From Pedobacter sp. KBW06 (GTDB lineage: Bacteria; Bacteroidota; Bacteroidia; Sphingobacteriales; Sphingobacteriaceae): a DNA stretch of 64,000 bases. The notes below the pieces were generated by a model that saw nothing but the letters and a program-made list of their open reading frames with translations, ran no database searches and was not told the DNA's origin. A program made the position numbers and the translations under genes. The first letter of the stretch is position 1; every line of letters starts with the position of its first letter. The stretch spans positions 730,983-794,982 of the forward strand of contig NZ_QAJL01000001.1 in NCBI RefSeq assembly GCF_003852525.1, read 5' to 3'. This document shows, in pieces, positions 18,383 through 26,939 of this stretch.

Positions 18383-19120
18383 TTATACCAGTAAGCTGCC
18401 ACCATCAACCACCACGATTTGCCCCGTGCTGAAACTACCACGCATAAGATAGAGGTAAGCTTCGGCAAGTTCTTTTGTATTGCCAACCCTGCCGGTTAAT
18501 AACTTGTTTCCAACCCTGCTGAAAAAAGCTTCCCGCTCCGATTCGGGCATACCTTTTAAAAGGCCGGTCTTCACCGTTCCTGCGCAGACCGCATTCACCC
18601 TGATTGGTGCAAGTTCAATCGCAAGCGCACGGGTAAGCCCTTCAATAGCGCTCGCCATTCCTGCGACTACGAGTGTCCCCTTTCTCGGCCTTCTCCCCAG
18701 CGCACCGGTGGTCAGTGTAACGGAGCCACCCTTTCTAATCTTTGGTGCTCCATGTTTCACCGCCATAATTGCCCCCCAAAAGCGCAGGTTGACAGATTCT
18801 TTTGCTTCGTCAATATCCAATTCAGATAAATTACTAAACTTCAATTCATCACCTGCAGTAAAAACCAGGTGGTCAAATTCCCCTGTCTTTTTGAAAAGCT
18901 GTTCGACCTGCTTTTCATCTCCAAGATCGGCAATGAAGCCCTGACTGCCTTCAGGTAGAACAGTCAAAGCACTATCGACTTTCTGCCGACTGCTGGAAAC
19001 CACAATGACCGATGCACCTTCATCTGCCGCGGCCATTGCGGTCTCTAAACCAAAACCTGATGTCCCGCCTAACAAGACTACTTTTTTACCGGATAAACTG
19101 CTTTCTCTGTTGATTTTCAT
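18383..19120 (-). CDS. Short-chain dehydrogenase/reductase
   Basis: A 245-residue classical-type SDR. The NAD(P)-binding motif is LLGGTSGFGLETA (about residues 16-28), and VVVDGGSLLV closes the protein. The usual Tyr-x-x-x-Lys catalytic motif is replaced in this stretch by VVAGMASAIEGLTRALA, so Tyr and Lys are not in the standard place; the protein may be a non-canonical or catalytically altered SDR. It is divergent from an HxlR regulator with an operator in between, so redox- or aldehyde-responsive control is inferred. Confidence 0.9.
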   Translation of the reverse strand: MKINRESSLSGKKVVLLGGTSGFGLETAMAAADEGASVIVVSSSRQKVDSALTVLPEGSQGFIADLGDEKQVEQLFKKTGEFDHLVFTAGDELKFSNLSELDIDEAKESVNLRFWGAIMAVKHGAPKIRKGGSVTLTTGALGRRPRKGTLVVAGMASAIEGLTRALAIELAPIRVNAVCAGTVKTGLLKGMPESEREAFFSRVGNKLLTGRVGNTKELAEAYLYLMRGSFSTGQIVVVDGGSLLV

Positions 19121-19173
19121 GCTGTTGATGATTTCATTTCTTTTGATGGAACAAAATTATTCCGGGAATACGA

Positions 19174-19203
19174 TACTTTTGCTATCCCTTACCTCTGGGA
19201 TAG
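19174..19203 (+). promoter_or_regulatory. Candidate HxlR promoter and operator
   Basis: TACTTTTG at 19174-19181 matches the Bacteroidota -7 consensus TAnnTTTG. Directly after it, CTATCCC (19182-19188) and GGGATAG (19197-19203) form a perfect 7-bp inverted repeat with an 8-nt spacer, ending 10 bp before the HxlR start codon. This is where an autoregulatory operator would block the transcription start. No good -33 TTTG is at the ideal distance. Confidence 0.5.
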
Positions 19204-19213
19204 TGAAGTTTTT

Positions 19214-19567
19214 ATGGAAAATTCTAAATGTGAATCCGCACCGACTATTGACAGGCAATTGGCCTTGATCGATGCCATTGATTTATTAAGCGGCAAATGG
19301 AAAATTGTGATTTTGCGAGGTTTATATCTTGATGGATCGATGAGGTTCACAGACCTGCAGGAGAAGACAAAGGGAATAAGCCCCAAAGTGTTGACGAAGG
19401 AGTTAAAGCAGTTAGAGGAAAATCTGCTGGTTACCCGGACGGTGAACAATACAAAACCTGTCACGGTAAGTTATGCCCTTACTGATCATGCCATTGAAAC
19501 CCTGCCTGTGATTAATGCTTTAATTGAATTTGGCTTGAAGCATCGAAAGAAGATCAAGAACAAATGA
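19214..19567 (+). CDS. HxlR-family transcriptional regulator
   Basis: A 117-residue winged-helix protein with the HxlR signature DLLSGKWKIVILRGLYLDGS (about 23-42), FTDLQEKTKGISPKVLTKEL and the wing VTVSYALTDHAIETLPVI. It has few Cys (one near residue 5), so it may belong to the redox/aldehyde-sensing HxlR type. It is divergent from the SDR, which it probably regulates. A degenerate partial copy lies at 34204-34377. Confidence 0.93.
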   Translation: MENSKCESAPTIDRQLALIDAIDLLSGKWKIVILRGLYLDGSMRFTDLQEKTKGISPKVLTKELKQLEENLLVTRTVNNTKPVTVSYALTDHAIETLPVINALIEFGLKHRKKIKNK

Positions 19568-19659
19568 GTATAGTTTTTAAGGTTAAAACTATGCTTATCT
19601 TATTACTTCCAAAGTTGTTTTGCCTTTAGGAATATGAAGGCAAAGACTGACAAACACAT

Positions 19660-19790
19660 CAAACATCTTATTTTCAATCACTTAACCAAGTTGTAATATA
19701 GATTAAGGCATAAATCATTTCAAATGAAATCAGCTTAAACTATTTTATCAACTTTATAACTATAGTCCGATAATTAAGTATAATTTAAGT
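19660..19790 (+). repeat. Dispersed repeat, partial copy E
   Basis: In the 301-bp gene-free gap, an ATCTTATTTTCAATCACTTA block at about 19664 and a GGCATAAATCATTTCAAAT block at about 19707 repeat the interior of the tRNA-Pro-linked repeats at 42431-42740 and 61607-61880. This copy lacks the tRNA 3' end and its hairpin. The rest of the gap holds only a terminator hairpin. Confidence 0.65.
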
Positions 19791-19818
19791 TCAGCTTTTT
19801 CACGCTGAACTTAAATTA
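19781..19818. terminator. 15-bp stem terminator-like hairpin
   Basis: TAATTTAAGTTCAGC and GCTGAACTTAAATTA pair perfectly over 15 bp around an 8-nt loop that includes five T residues. It lies between the convergent HxlR gene and the last gene of the glycan locus, so it can serve both. Confidence 0.65.
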
Positions 19819-19868
19819 TAACTGGAAGTCATGGCATAAAAATTCTGAACTAAAATGGGGGAATAATT

Positions 19869-20978
19869 TTATTGAAGCAAGGCAAAAACACTCCACAATA
19901 CGGGGGCCTGCCCATGCATATCCCCGGTAATTCTCTTTCTATCCAGGTAATACTGCCTGCTGTTTTCTTTATTGGTCCCCTGACAAACTTCTCTCACATC
20001 GCCATTTGCTTCAATATATTTTGTGAGCGCGATCCATCCTCTTCGCGCTACAGGAGCATATTCCTTAGCATCTAACCATCCCTTTTTCACTCCCGTAATC
20101 ATGGCGAATGTAAACATACCTGTCCCCGACGTTTCCGGCCAGGAACCTGCATCATCTATCAACTGTAGCCACATCCCTTCTTTTGTCTGGAATTCCTTTA
20201 AACTTCGCATCATGGTCTGATAGGCTTTTAAAATCCTGGGGCGGTCTTTATTGTCTTTAGGTAATGAACTCAATAGTTCAGCCATCCCCGCAGCCATCCA
20301 TCCATTACCTCTTCCCCAAAAAAACGGCACATCGGCAGCATGGAAAAATAAACCGTTGGGACGCTGGATAGCATCCAGATAAACCACCATTTCAGCGGCC
20401 GCTCTGTCTATGTATTTTCTGTCGCCGGTAGCCCTGTATGCCTGAGCTTGAATATTGGTGATCATATACATATCATCAATCCACATTCTGGTTTGCCAGG
20501 TTAAGCCCCTGTCTAGCAAAGCCTGGTATTCAGGTTTTGTATTTTTTGGCAGCGTCCATTGCTGATCGGCAAACCATTTACCCATATCCAGGTAAACAGG
20601 GTTCTTATTCTGCATAAACAGTTCCAGGGGTAAGGAACCAAATATGTTGGGGTCTACATGATCAGGTCGTGGCTGCAGGTTTTTCTTTTCGTACAACAAT
20701 GGCCTGAATCTTTGATCGAGCTTGTTGAACAGCTCCGGATTTTTGGTTGTTGCCGCGAATTTTAAAGCGCCGTACCAGGAACAGACCTCGGAATAGGTAA
20801 TGGAGCCCGGCAGGCCGGGCATGCCGAAATTGGTATGTGGAGTTTCCACAAAATGCCAGGACAACAGGTTCCCGATCTCCTTCGGATCGCTACCCTTCGG
20901 CCAATTTTTGAATTCCTTTATCTGGGCATTTGCAATGCTAAACCCTAGCATTGCAACAACAATAAGGTATCTTTTCAT
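19869..20978 (-). CDS. GH88/GH105 unsaturated glucuronyl/galacturonyl hydrolase
   Basis: A 369-residue secreted protein (signal peptide ending SIANAQ) of the (alpha/alpha)6-barrel family. Residues 166-171 read WIDDMY, the family motif in which Asp is catalytic. FFWGRGNGWMAAGMAEL and SWPETSGTGMFTFAM are also typical of YteR-like GH105. These enzymes remove unsaturated uronic acids left by polysaccharide lyases, for example from rhamnogalacturonan. No lyase is encoded nearby. It is last in the locus, 87 bp after GH97, so it may have its own initiation. Confidence 0.9.
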   Translation of the reverse strand: MKRYLIVVAMLGFSIANAQIKEFKNWPKGSDPKEIGNLLSWHFVETPHTNFGMPGLPGSITYSEVCSWYGALKFAATTKNPELFNKLDQRFRPLLYEKKNLQPRPDHVDPNIFGSLPLELFMQNKNPVYLDMGKWFADQQWTLPKNTKPEYQALLDRGLTWQTRMWIDDMYMITNIQAQAYRATGDRKYIDRAAAEMVVYLDAIQRPNGLFFHAADVPFFWGRGNGWMAAGMAELLSSLPKDNKDRPRILKAYQTMMRSLKEFQTKEGMWLQLIDDAGSWPETSGTGMFTFAMITGVKKGWLDAKEYAPVARRGWIALTKYIEANGDVREVCQGTNKENSRQYYLDRKRITGDMHGQAPVLWSVFALLQ

Positions 20979-21065
20979 TAGAATGTATTTATATCCGGTT
21001 ATGAAACCATGATTAGCAAACTCGGCATGCTTATCATGGTTTCATTGGAACAGCGTGTTTAAGTA

Positions 21066-23006
21066 TTAACGTTTAATTAGTCTGGCCACATAGCCTCCGC
21101 CTGATGCCAGCTTGATATTCAATGGCGTATTACGGTTAACCTGAAGTTTTTCCATTTTAAAATCCTTCGCATTTTTGTTGGCATTGATTCCATCCTTCCA
21201 GACCTGCATTTCATATTCCCCATCCGGCAAAAAAGAAAGTGACAACTCAAATTCTCTTTCGCTCCAGTCTGTCATTGAGCCTATATACCAGTCGCCGTTT
21301 GCGGCCTGCCTGGCCATGGTTACGTATTCCCCCACCTTTCCGTTCAGTGCTACTGTTTTCGCCCACACCGCAGGAACCGCTTTAATGAATTCCATAGACA
21401 GAGGCTCTTTCAGGTAATGAGTAGGGATATCACACAACATCTGCAAAGGACTCTCATAAATCACGTACATAGCCATCTGGTTACAACGGGTACCGAGGGT
21501 CATCGGTTCAGAGGGAGCGGCCGCCCATTCCTTTTTATGCACATTGCGCATACCTCCCGGGGTAAAGTCCATTGGACCCGCCGCCATCCGCGTAAAAGGA
21601 AGCGTAGCGGTATGTGAAGGGGTTATGGATCCGGCAAACTTACTGATCTCATTGCCCAGTACTCCTTCTGAAGTCATAATGTTTGGATAAGTCCGCAGCC
21701 AACCTGTCGGCTTATAGGCACCATGAAAGTCGACCAGCAGTTTTCTCTTTGCTGCTGCTACTGCAACCTTCTCATAATAATTCACCATTTCCTGATCGTC
21801 GCGCTGCATGAAATCCACTTTGATCCCCTTGATGCCCCATTTCTGAAACTGGTCAAGTGCCATATCCAGTTGTTTGTCCAATACCAGCCAGCTAGACCAT
21901 AACAACAGATCTACGTTTTTACTTTTTGCGTATGCTGCAAGCTCCGCAACATCAATTCCCGGCGCTTGTTTCATCAGGTCACGGGTATCACACCAACCTT
22001 CATCCAGCAAAACGTACTCGATTCCGTATTTTGAAGCTACATCGATATAATACTTATAGGTGTCATTATTAATTCCTGCTTTAAAATCTACTTCATAAAC
22101 ATTGTTATAATGCCACCAGTCCCACTGCACTTTACCTGGTTTCACCCAGCTAAAATCACCTGTAGATGGTCGTCCCAACAGATAAGGCATTTGATTTACG
22201 AGAATGTCTTTATCTTCTCTTGCCACCATAATCACTCTCCATGGGAAGCTCTGCTCCCCATTGGCTTTGGCCAGGTAATCTTCCCGCTGCTTCACTTGCT
22301 CATCACGATCGCTGGTAATGGCTTTTACTTTTGGATAAGCAGGAAAAACGCCACGTACGCCACCTTTTCCTGTTCCCCTTAACCACATCCCCGCATAGTT
22401 AAACAAGTCTGATTCGGTAAGCAGCAGCTTTAGCTCTCCAACCTGGAACAAGGCTGGCAAACTGGCCAGTTTCTTGTCTTCTAACTGATCCAGGGTATAA
22501 TTTTTATATTCCCGTTCATTATGTGAAAAGAACTGCTCTTCCTGCGGATACCAGGCCTTGCCGGAACCTTTAAAGTTAAACTTCGCAGTTTCAGATCTTA
22601 CTACAAAATCTCCTTTAAGTTTGCTTAGCCATCTCCAGGACACTCCATTATCAAAGGCTTTCCATTCCAGAGCAAGCCCGTTATTAAAATCAAGGCGCAA
22701 CTGGTTGTAAACATCCGCTACATCCTTACTCTTTTGCCAAACTACCGGATGTAATATATCATTGTGCTTAGCCCTACTGGTTTTCGCAACTTTCCATTTG
22801 TTTTTACCATCCACATCCAAGGCAATTGCAGAAGCTGAAATGAGTTCTTTCTGATCTGCTTTTACCGTATAATACACACTATCAGATACAGAAAGTGTGA
22901 CCTCAATTTTATGGTCTGGCGAATAGACGAGATATTTTTGCTGTGCCTGTATGCCTGTAGCGTACGAGAACAGTACTGATAAAATAAGTACTTTAATAAA
23001 TTTCAT
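21066..23006 (-). CDS. Glycoside hydrolase family 97
   Basis: A 646-residue secreted enzyme with a signal peptide ending GIQAQ. An N-terminal beta-sandwich (about 25-285) precedes a TIM barrel with WDWWHYNN, VLLDEGWCD and GIKGIKVDFMQRDDQ. Asp398 in KVDFM and Glu453 in EGVLGNE correspond by alignment from memory to the nucleophile and acid/base of retaining GH97 alpha-galactosidase (BT1871 type). The inverting SusB alpha-glucosidase uses Glu instead, so alpha-galactosidase is the better guess. It lies between the GH28-like and GH105 genes. Confidence 0.9.
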   Translation of the reverse strand: MKFIKVLILSVLFSYATGIQAQQKYLVYSPDHKIEVTLSVSDSVYYTVKADQKELISASAIALDVDGKNKWKVAKTSRAKHNDILHPVVWQKSKDVADVYNQLRLDFNNGLALEWKAFDNGVSWRWLSKLKGDFVVRSETAKFNFKGSGKAWYPQEEQFFSHNEREYKNYTLDQLEDKKLASLPALFQVGELKLLLTESDLFNYAGMWLRGTGKGGVRGVFPAYPKVKAITSDRDEQVKQREDYLAKANGEQSFPWRVIMVAREDKDILVNQMPYLLGRPSTGDFSWVKPGKVQWDWWHYNNVYEVDFKAGINNDTYKYYIDVASKYGIEYVLLDEGWCDTRDLMKQAPGIDVAELAAYAKSKNVDLLLWSSWLVLDKQLDMALDQFQKWGIKGIKVDFMQRDDQEMVNYYEKVAVAAAKRKLLVDFHGAYKPTGWLRTYPNIMTSEGVLGNEISKFAGSITPSHTATLPFTRMAAGPMDFTPGGMRNVHKKEWAAAPSEPMTLGTRCNQMAMYVIYESPLQMLCDIPTHYLKEPLSMEFIKAVPAVWAKTVALNGKVGEYVTMARQAANGDWYIGSMTDWSEREFELSLSFLPDGEYEMQVWKDGINANKNAKDFKMEKLQVNRNTPLNIKLASGGGYVARLIKR

Positions 23007-23020
23007 GTGTATGTTAAGTT

Positions 23021-24619
23021 TTATTTTTTGATTTCAATCTGCCTGGTATAGCTGGTATCGGTCATATTTATTTGCTGTAAAGTACTTGCGGCTCCTGTCG
23101 TTCCTGGCATCACGATATTTTTAAATCTCAGATTTGAGATAGGGGTTGCAGCACTTATACCTTTAATCTTACCCGGTGATTTACCCTGGTCTCTGACCAA
23201 TACATTTTTAACAAGGACGTTATCGATTGGCCCGCTTCCTTTTTTATCGCCATTCTGCATCAGGAAAATCGCCCACGTACGATGGTCATCGTTCTGATAG
23301 GACAACCGTTCTATGTCTATCCCATCAAACAATACGTTTTTTACGGATGCCGTTCCCCATTTATGATGAATGCCGATACCTACTGCGGCATCATAAACAA
23401 CACAGTCCTTAAACACAATATTCCGCTGGTCCTGCATTACCCCCTGGCCAATTTTATAACCATAGCAATAAGTCCAGGAAATACAGTCATCAAATACCAC
23501 TCCATCCTGTACCATCGGTTTTCCGGGCCAGTTGCGACATAGGTCTGTATTTTGCATCCAGGTTTTTGTAGAAAAAGGATCATCGAGCGCAATACCGATG
23601 GCATGTTTCACCAATACATTTTGTGACTCTATGACGTCAATTCCGTCATTTTCGCCCATATCAAAACGGTTAAACAGTTTAAAATTCTGGAACACGAGGT
23701 TTTTAGAACGGGTAGGAATGATGGCCCAGGCTCCGGACTCCCTGATTACCGGTCCGTTGAGTTCAAATCTGTCCGTATGCATGATGGCGAGGATGTGTGC
23801 ACCAAGGTTATTTTTTTCTGTTGCATACTTACCATTCCCGTCCAGAGTTCCCCGTCCGTATATCCTGATGTCATGTGCACCACTATCTGTAGCGATCCAC
23901 CAGGTAATGTTTCTGTTTTGTGAGGCTTTACGGGCACTGATCTTAAAGTCTTTCTCCTGTCCGCTGAACAACAACACTGCTCCACCTTCCAGGTAAAGGC
24001 TCATATTGCTTTTCAGTTTTAAGTTTCTTACCGGGTAAACCCCTGCCGGGACGTAAACAATTCCTTTACCGCCTTTGTAAGCCGCAGCATCATCGATGGC
24101 TTTTTGAACGGCTTCGGTTGCCAGTTCTGTCGCTGAGCTAACCGCCAAATAAGGCTTCCCGGTAATGTTAAAGATCCCTTTTCCGGAAGCAGCCGGTTTA
24201 TTTCCTTCTGCTGCATCTGCGACGATCACCAACTCCCTGAACCTATTGATTTTGATGATCAGGTATTCATCTTTATAAAGGGTGAAGCTAAGCGTATGAC
24301 CATGCGGGATACCTGCGACAGCTAATTTTTTAGGGCTGATATGGTATGCGGATACCTGGTCTCCATTTTTAAGGCTGATGGTAAATTCCGCTTTCCCTTT
24401 GCTCATGGAAAGCTGGGCATAGTCGTACTTGTCATTGTAACCAACAACTGGTATGCCCGTTCCGTTCACCTGCAACTCAAAAAAAGAAGAAGCTTTGTAA
24501 ATTGAAGGTAAAGGGTAGCTGAAAATCTTCGCTGTACCCATGGGTACAGCGAATAATTGAAAAGAGGTTAACACGGCGAGAAACAACATGAAAAGCCCTC
24601 TGCATATCTTAAAATTCAT
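23021..24619 (-). CDS. Secreted parallel beta-helix glycosidase, GH28-like
   Basis: A 532-residue secreted protein. An N-terminal beta-sandwich (about 30-150) precedes a right-handed beta-helix that starts at AVQKAIDDAAAYKGGKGIVYVPAGVYP, the usual entry to pectinase-type helices. Acidic motifs GENDGIDV and ALDDPFSTKT sit where polygalacturonases have NTDGID and GDD. GIGIHHKWG may carry the catalytic-cleft His. GH28 is the closest call; GH49 and GH110 helices are alternatives. Confidence 0.75.
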   Translation of the reverse strand: MNFKICRGLFMLFLAVLTSFQLFAVPMGTAKIFSYPLPSIYKASSFFELQVNGTGIPVVGYNDKYDYAQLSMSKGKAEFTISLKNGDQVSAYHISPKKLAVAGIPHGHTLSFTLYKDEYLIIKINRFRELVIVADAAEGNKPAASGKGIFNITGKPYLAVSSATELATEAVQKAIDDAAAYKGGKGIVYVPAGVYPVRNLKLKSNMSLYLEGGAVLLFSGQEKDFKISARKASQNRNITWWIATDSGAHDIRIYGRGTLDGNGKYATEKNNLGAHILAIMHTDRFELNGPVIRESGAWAIIPTRSKNLVFQNFKLFNRFDMGENDGIDVIESQNVLVKHAIGIALDDPFSTKTWMQNTDLCRNWPGKPMVQDGVVFDDCISWTYCYGYKIGQGVMQDQRNIVFKDCVVYDAAVGIGIHHKWGTASVKNVLFDGIDIERLSYQNDDHRTWAIFLMQNGDKKGSGPIDNVLVKNVLVRDQGKSPGKIKGISAATPISNLRFKNIVMPGTTGAASTLQQINMTDTSYTRQIEIKK

Positions 24620-24624
24620 ATGAT

Positions 24625-25776
24625 TTATTTTAACAGGTTTGCACGCTTTAGTTCATCCAGAGCTTCAAACAACATTAAGCCACTGAGCTGAACAGAACTG
24701 TCGCTCACTCTGCTACCGGGTTTGTTTGCCCAGTCGGCCCCGAATGTATTTTCCGGAGACCTTGTGGCTTTGGTATATAAACTCTGTCCATTGTTTTTAA
24801 GGTAACTCAGATAAAGTTCGCGGGTATAATCATCCAGTACACCCCTCAATATCAGCTGTGCCATATACCTGATAAAAATACCTTTAAACAAACCGCCATC
24901 ACCGGTATTTTCTCCTTTTAATACGCCTTTAGGAGAAAATCTGACCTGATCATTCATCACATAATTCGCATTCCTTACTGCATCGTTCAGGTAAACCTGT
25001 TCATTCGTAATTTTATAGAGTTCCAAACCCGCGCCCAGCCATGTGCCCTGGTTATAGGTATAGATGTTATCTTCATTGGTATTGCCATATGCGTCCCATA
25101 CCACTCCCCTGGCGGGTTCTACCACATAGGCTTTAAGCCAGGTATAGATCTTTTTAGCCCAGACCAGATCGTCCGGATTGTTATCCAGCTGATAAAGCTT
25201 TGCTGCGATAATTACTGCAGGGGCATTAGAGCAGGCATTTTTAGAATCTTTAGAACCCGATGCCCAGGCAATTCCCCCATTCTTTACCTCGCTCCATCCC
25301 ACCTTTATCCAGGTCCAGTATTGCCTGGCCATCGTTTTATATTTCTCGTCTTTTGTCGCATCATAAGCACGCAAGCATGCCAGTGCCCACCACTCCATAT
25401 CATCATAGAAAGTATTCCAGAATGTATTTCCGTTTTTAACATAGCAGCCGGCAAGCAGGTTGTCCATTTTGGTCAGGTACTTTGCATCTTTGGTACGGTT
25501 ATAGGCATCTACCAGAACATCCAGTGCATGGGCGTTCCACCAGTAATTGAAGCCGGTATGTCCGTTGTTGTTCTGGTTGTAATAATTCTGGGTTGTGGAA
25601 TAAAACTGTACATCCAATGCAGTCTGCGACTGCTCTGCTGCCTTCGCCCAATCTACCACTATTGTGGGGATTACTTCTGGCGGTACAACCGCTATTTCCT
25701 CTTTTTCGCAGGAGAATAAGCACAGACCTAGGGTCAGTACTCCCCATATTTTATATGCTGAAATGATCGATCTCAT
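24625..25776 (-). CDS. GH76 family endo-alpha-1,6-mannanase-like lipoprotein
   Basis: A 383-residue lipoprotein (lipobox CLFSCEK). The paired catalytic aspartates of GH76 are at residues 125-126 in FYDDMEWWALA. NGGIAW, YTYNQGTWLGAGLELY and SVQLSGLMLFEAL are further (alpha/alpha)6-barrel landmarks. GH76 enzymes cut alpha-1,6-mannan backbones. As a surface lipoprotein next to SusE and SusD it would make the first cuts before import. It starts 7 bp after the SusE-like stop. Confidence 0.92.
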   Translation of the reverse strand: MRSIISAYKIWGVLTLGLCLFSCEKEEIAVVPPEVIPTIVVDWAKAAEQSQTALDVQFYSTTQNYYNQNNNGHTGFNYWWNAHALDVLVDAYNRTKDAKYLTKMDNLLAGCYVKNGNTFWNTFYDDMEWWALACLRAYDATKDEKYKTMARQYWTWIKVGWSEVKNGGIAWASGSKDSKNACSNAPAVIIAAKLYQLDNNPDDLVWAKKIYTWLKAYVVEPARGVVWDAYGNTNEDNIYTYNQGTWLGAGLELYKITNEQVYLNDAVRNANYVMNDQVRFSPKGVLKGENTGDGGLFKGIFIRYMAQLILRGVLDDYTRELYLSYLKNNGQSLYTKATRSPENTFGADWANKPGSRVSDSSVQLSGLMLFEALDELKRANLLK

Positions 25777-25783
25777 TGGTTTA

Positions 25784-26917
25784 TTATTTATAAGTGATTA
25801 GATGTGTATAATCTGCGGCAGACTGCATTTTAAATGTGACTTCAGTACTAGCAGATTCCAGCTGGAATTTATAGGAAAAATCATACTGGCTGTTATTTAC
25901 TTCTTTAAGCAGGAAGTAAGCGGCATCCTGGTTCGCTGTCGGCCTGATATTGTCCTGTTTACTACTGCCCCAGTTTTTTGTGGTAGATATGCCCGCGGCA
26001 TCCTTTTCAACCACCCTGAATTTATAGCGTTCGTCCTTACCCCATGATTCGGTTTTCCATACATTGTTAAAAGTAGCCTTCCATATACCTGCAGCGTCAT
26101 AAACCAGGTTCGCTTTTATGGCGTTATATCCGGAAAACCATAAGCCTACTGACACGATCTCTGTCAGCACGGCTGAGGCGGAATTAAAATCAAGGTTAAT
26201 GCGGTATACCGTTTTAGTTGTTGCCGGACTATTTGCAGATGCGGCTTCAGTAATCAACGTGCCGTTTAATACAAAGGTTATCGGAGTTCCGGTAATTCTA
26301 TCTACCATTTTATAGGTACCCGCATTTAAAGACGTATAAATTTCAAAGACTCCCTCACTCAGCTTTTTAAACTTTAAAGCTTTAGGCGGGTCCTCTCCTG
26401 CTTCTGTTGCGGTTCCTAAAATGTAAACATCAACCGGATTATCAGCGAGGCCGGCAGGTCTTTTAACTTCCAGAATACCTGCCTGCGAAATCGCCGACAC
26501 TACCCCTGTATTGGCAACCACCCGCCATTTCAGTTTTCCTGATGCCAATTCATTAATACCAGCTGCTTTGGCTATTCTATTTACAATCCTATGGTTAACA
26601 GATAATTTAGTATCTGCTCCTCCCCTTGTAGCAGCTTCTTTGTAAACCGGATTAGAAAAATCACCACTTTCTTTATCAAACTGAACCTCGTAAAATGAAG
26701 GTGTATTGTTGCCCACCTTCGCCGCAGTCCACTCAAAATTTACCACCGCATTCAGGAGTGGAGTAAGGTTCACTACCGTATTGCTTGCAGGAGCATTTAG
26801 TACAGCAGCATTAATAGTGGTATTTATACTATCGTTTTTGTCCTTTTTACAGCCCGACAAAACAATAAGGCACAGCACCACGCTTATAGCGTAGCTATTT
26901 TTAAATATCTTCTTCAT
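25784..26917 (-). CDS. SusE-like outer-membrane glycan-binding lipoprotein
   Basis: A 377-residue lipoprotein (lipobox VLSGCKK). The N-terminal SusE domain has VNLTPLLNAVVNFEWTAAKV and PSFYEVQFDKESGDF, followed by two starch-binding-module-like units (PVDVYILGTATEAGEDPPKA and VGLWFSGYNAIKANLVYDAA). This is the SusE/SusF layout. It sits 22 bp after susD, the normal position, and would bind the target glycan at the cell surface. Confidence 0.88.
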   Translation of the reverse strand: MKKIFKNSYAISVVLCLIVLSGCKKDKNDSINTTINAAVLNAPASNTVVNLTPLLNAVVNFEWTAAKVGNNTPSFYEVQFDKESGDFSNPVYKEAATRGGADTKLSVNHRIVNRIAKAAGINELASGKLKWRVVANTGVVSAISQAGILEVKRPAGLADNPVDVYILGTATEAGEDPPKALKFKKLSEGVFEIYTSLNAGTYKMVDRITGTPITFVLNGTLITEAASANSPATTKTVYRINLDFNSASAVLTEIVSVGLWFSGYNAIKANLVYDAAGIWKATFNNVWKTESWGKDERYKFRVVEKDAAGISTTKNWGSSKQDNIRPTANQDAAYFLLKEVNNSQYDFSYKFQLESASTEVTFKMQSAADYTHLITYK

Positions 26918-26939
26918 GTTAATATGCTTATAAAACAGG

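Noticed and set aside
23532..23996. 154-codon frame opposite the beta-helix glycosidase
   Set aside because: Shadow of the real gene; composition is low-complexity and there is no family signature.
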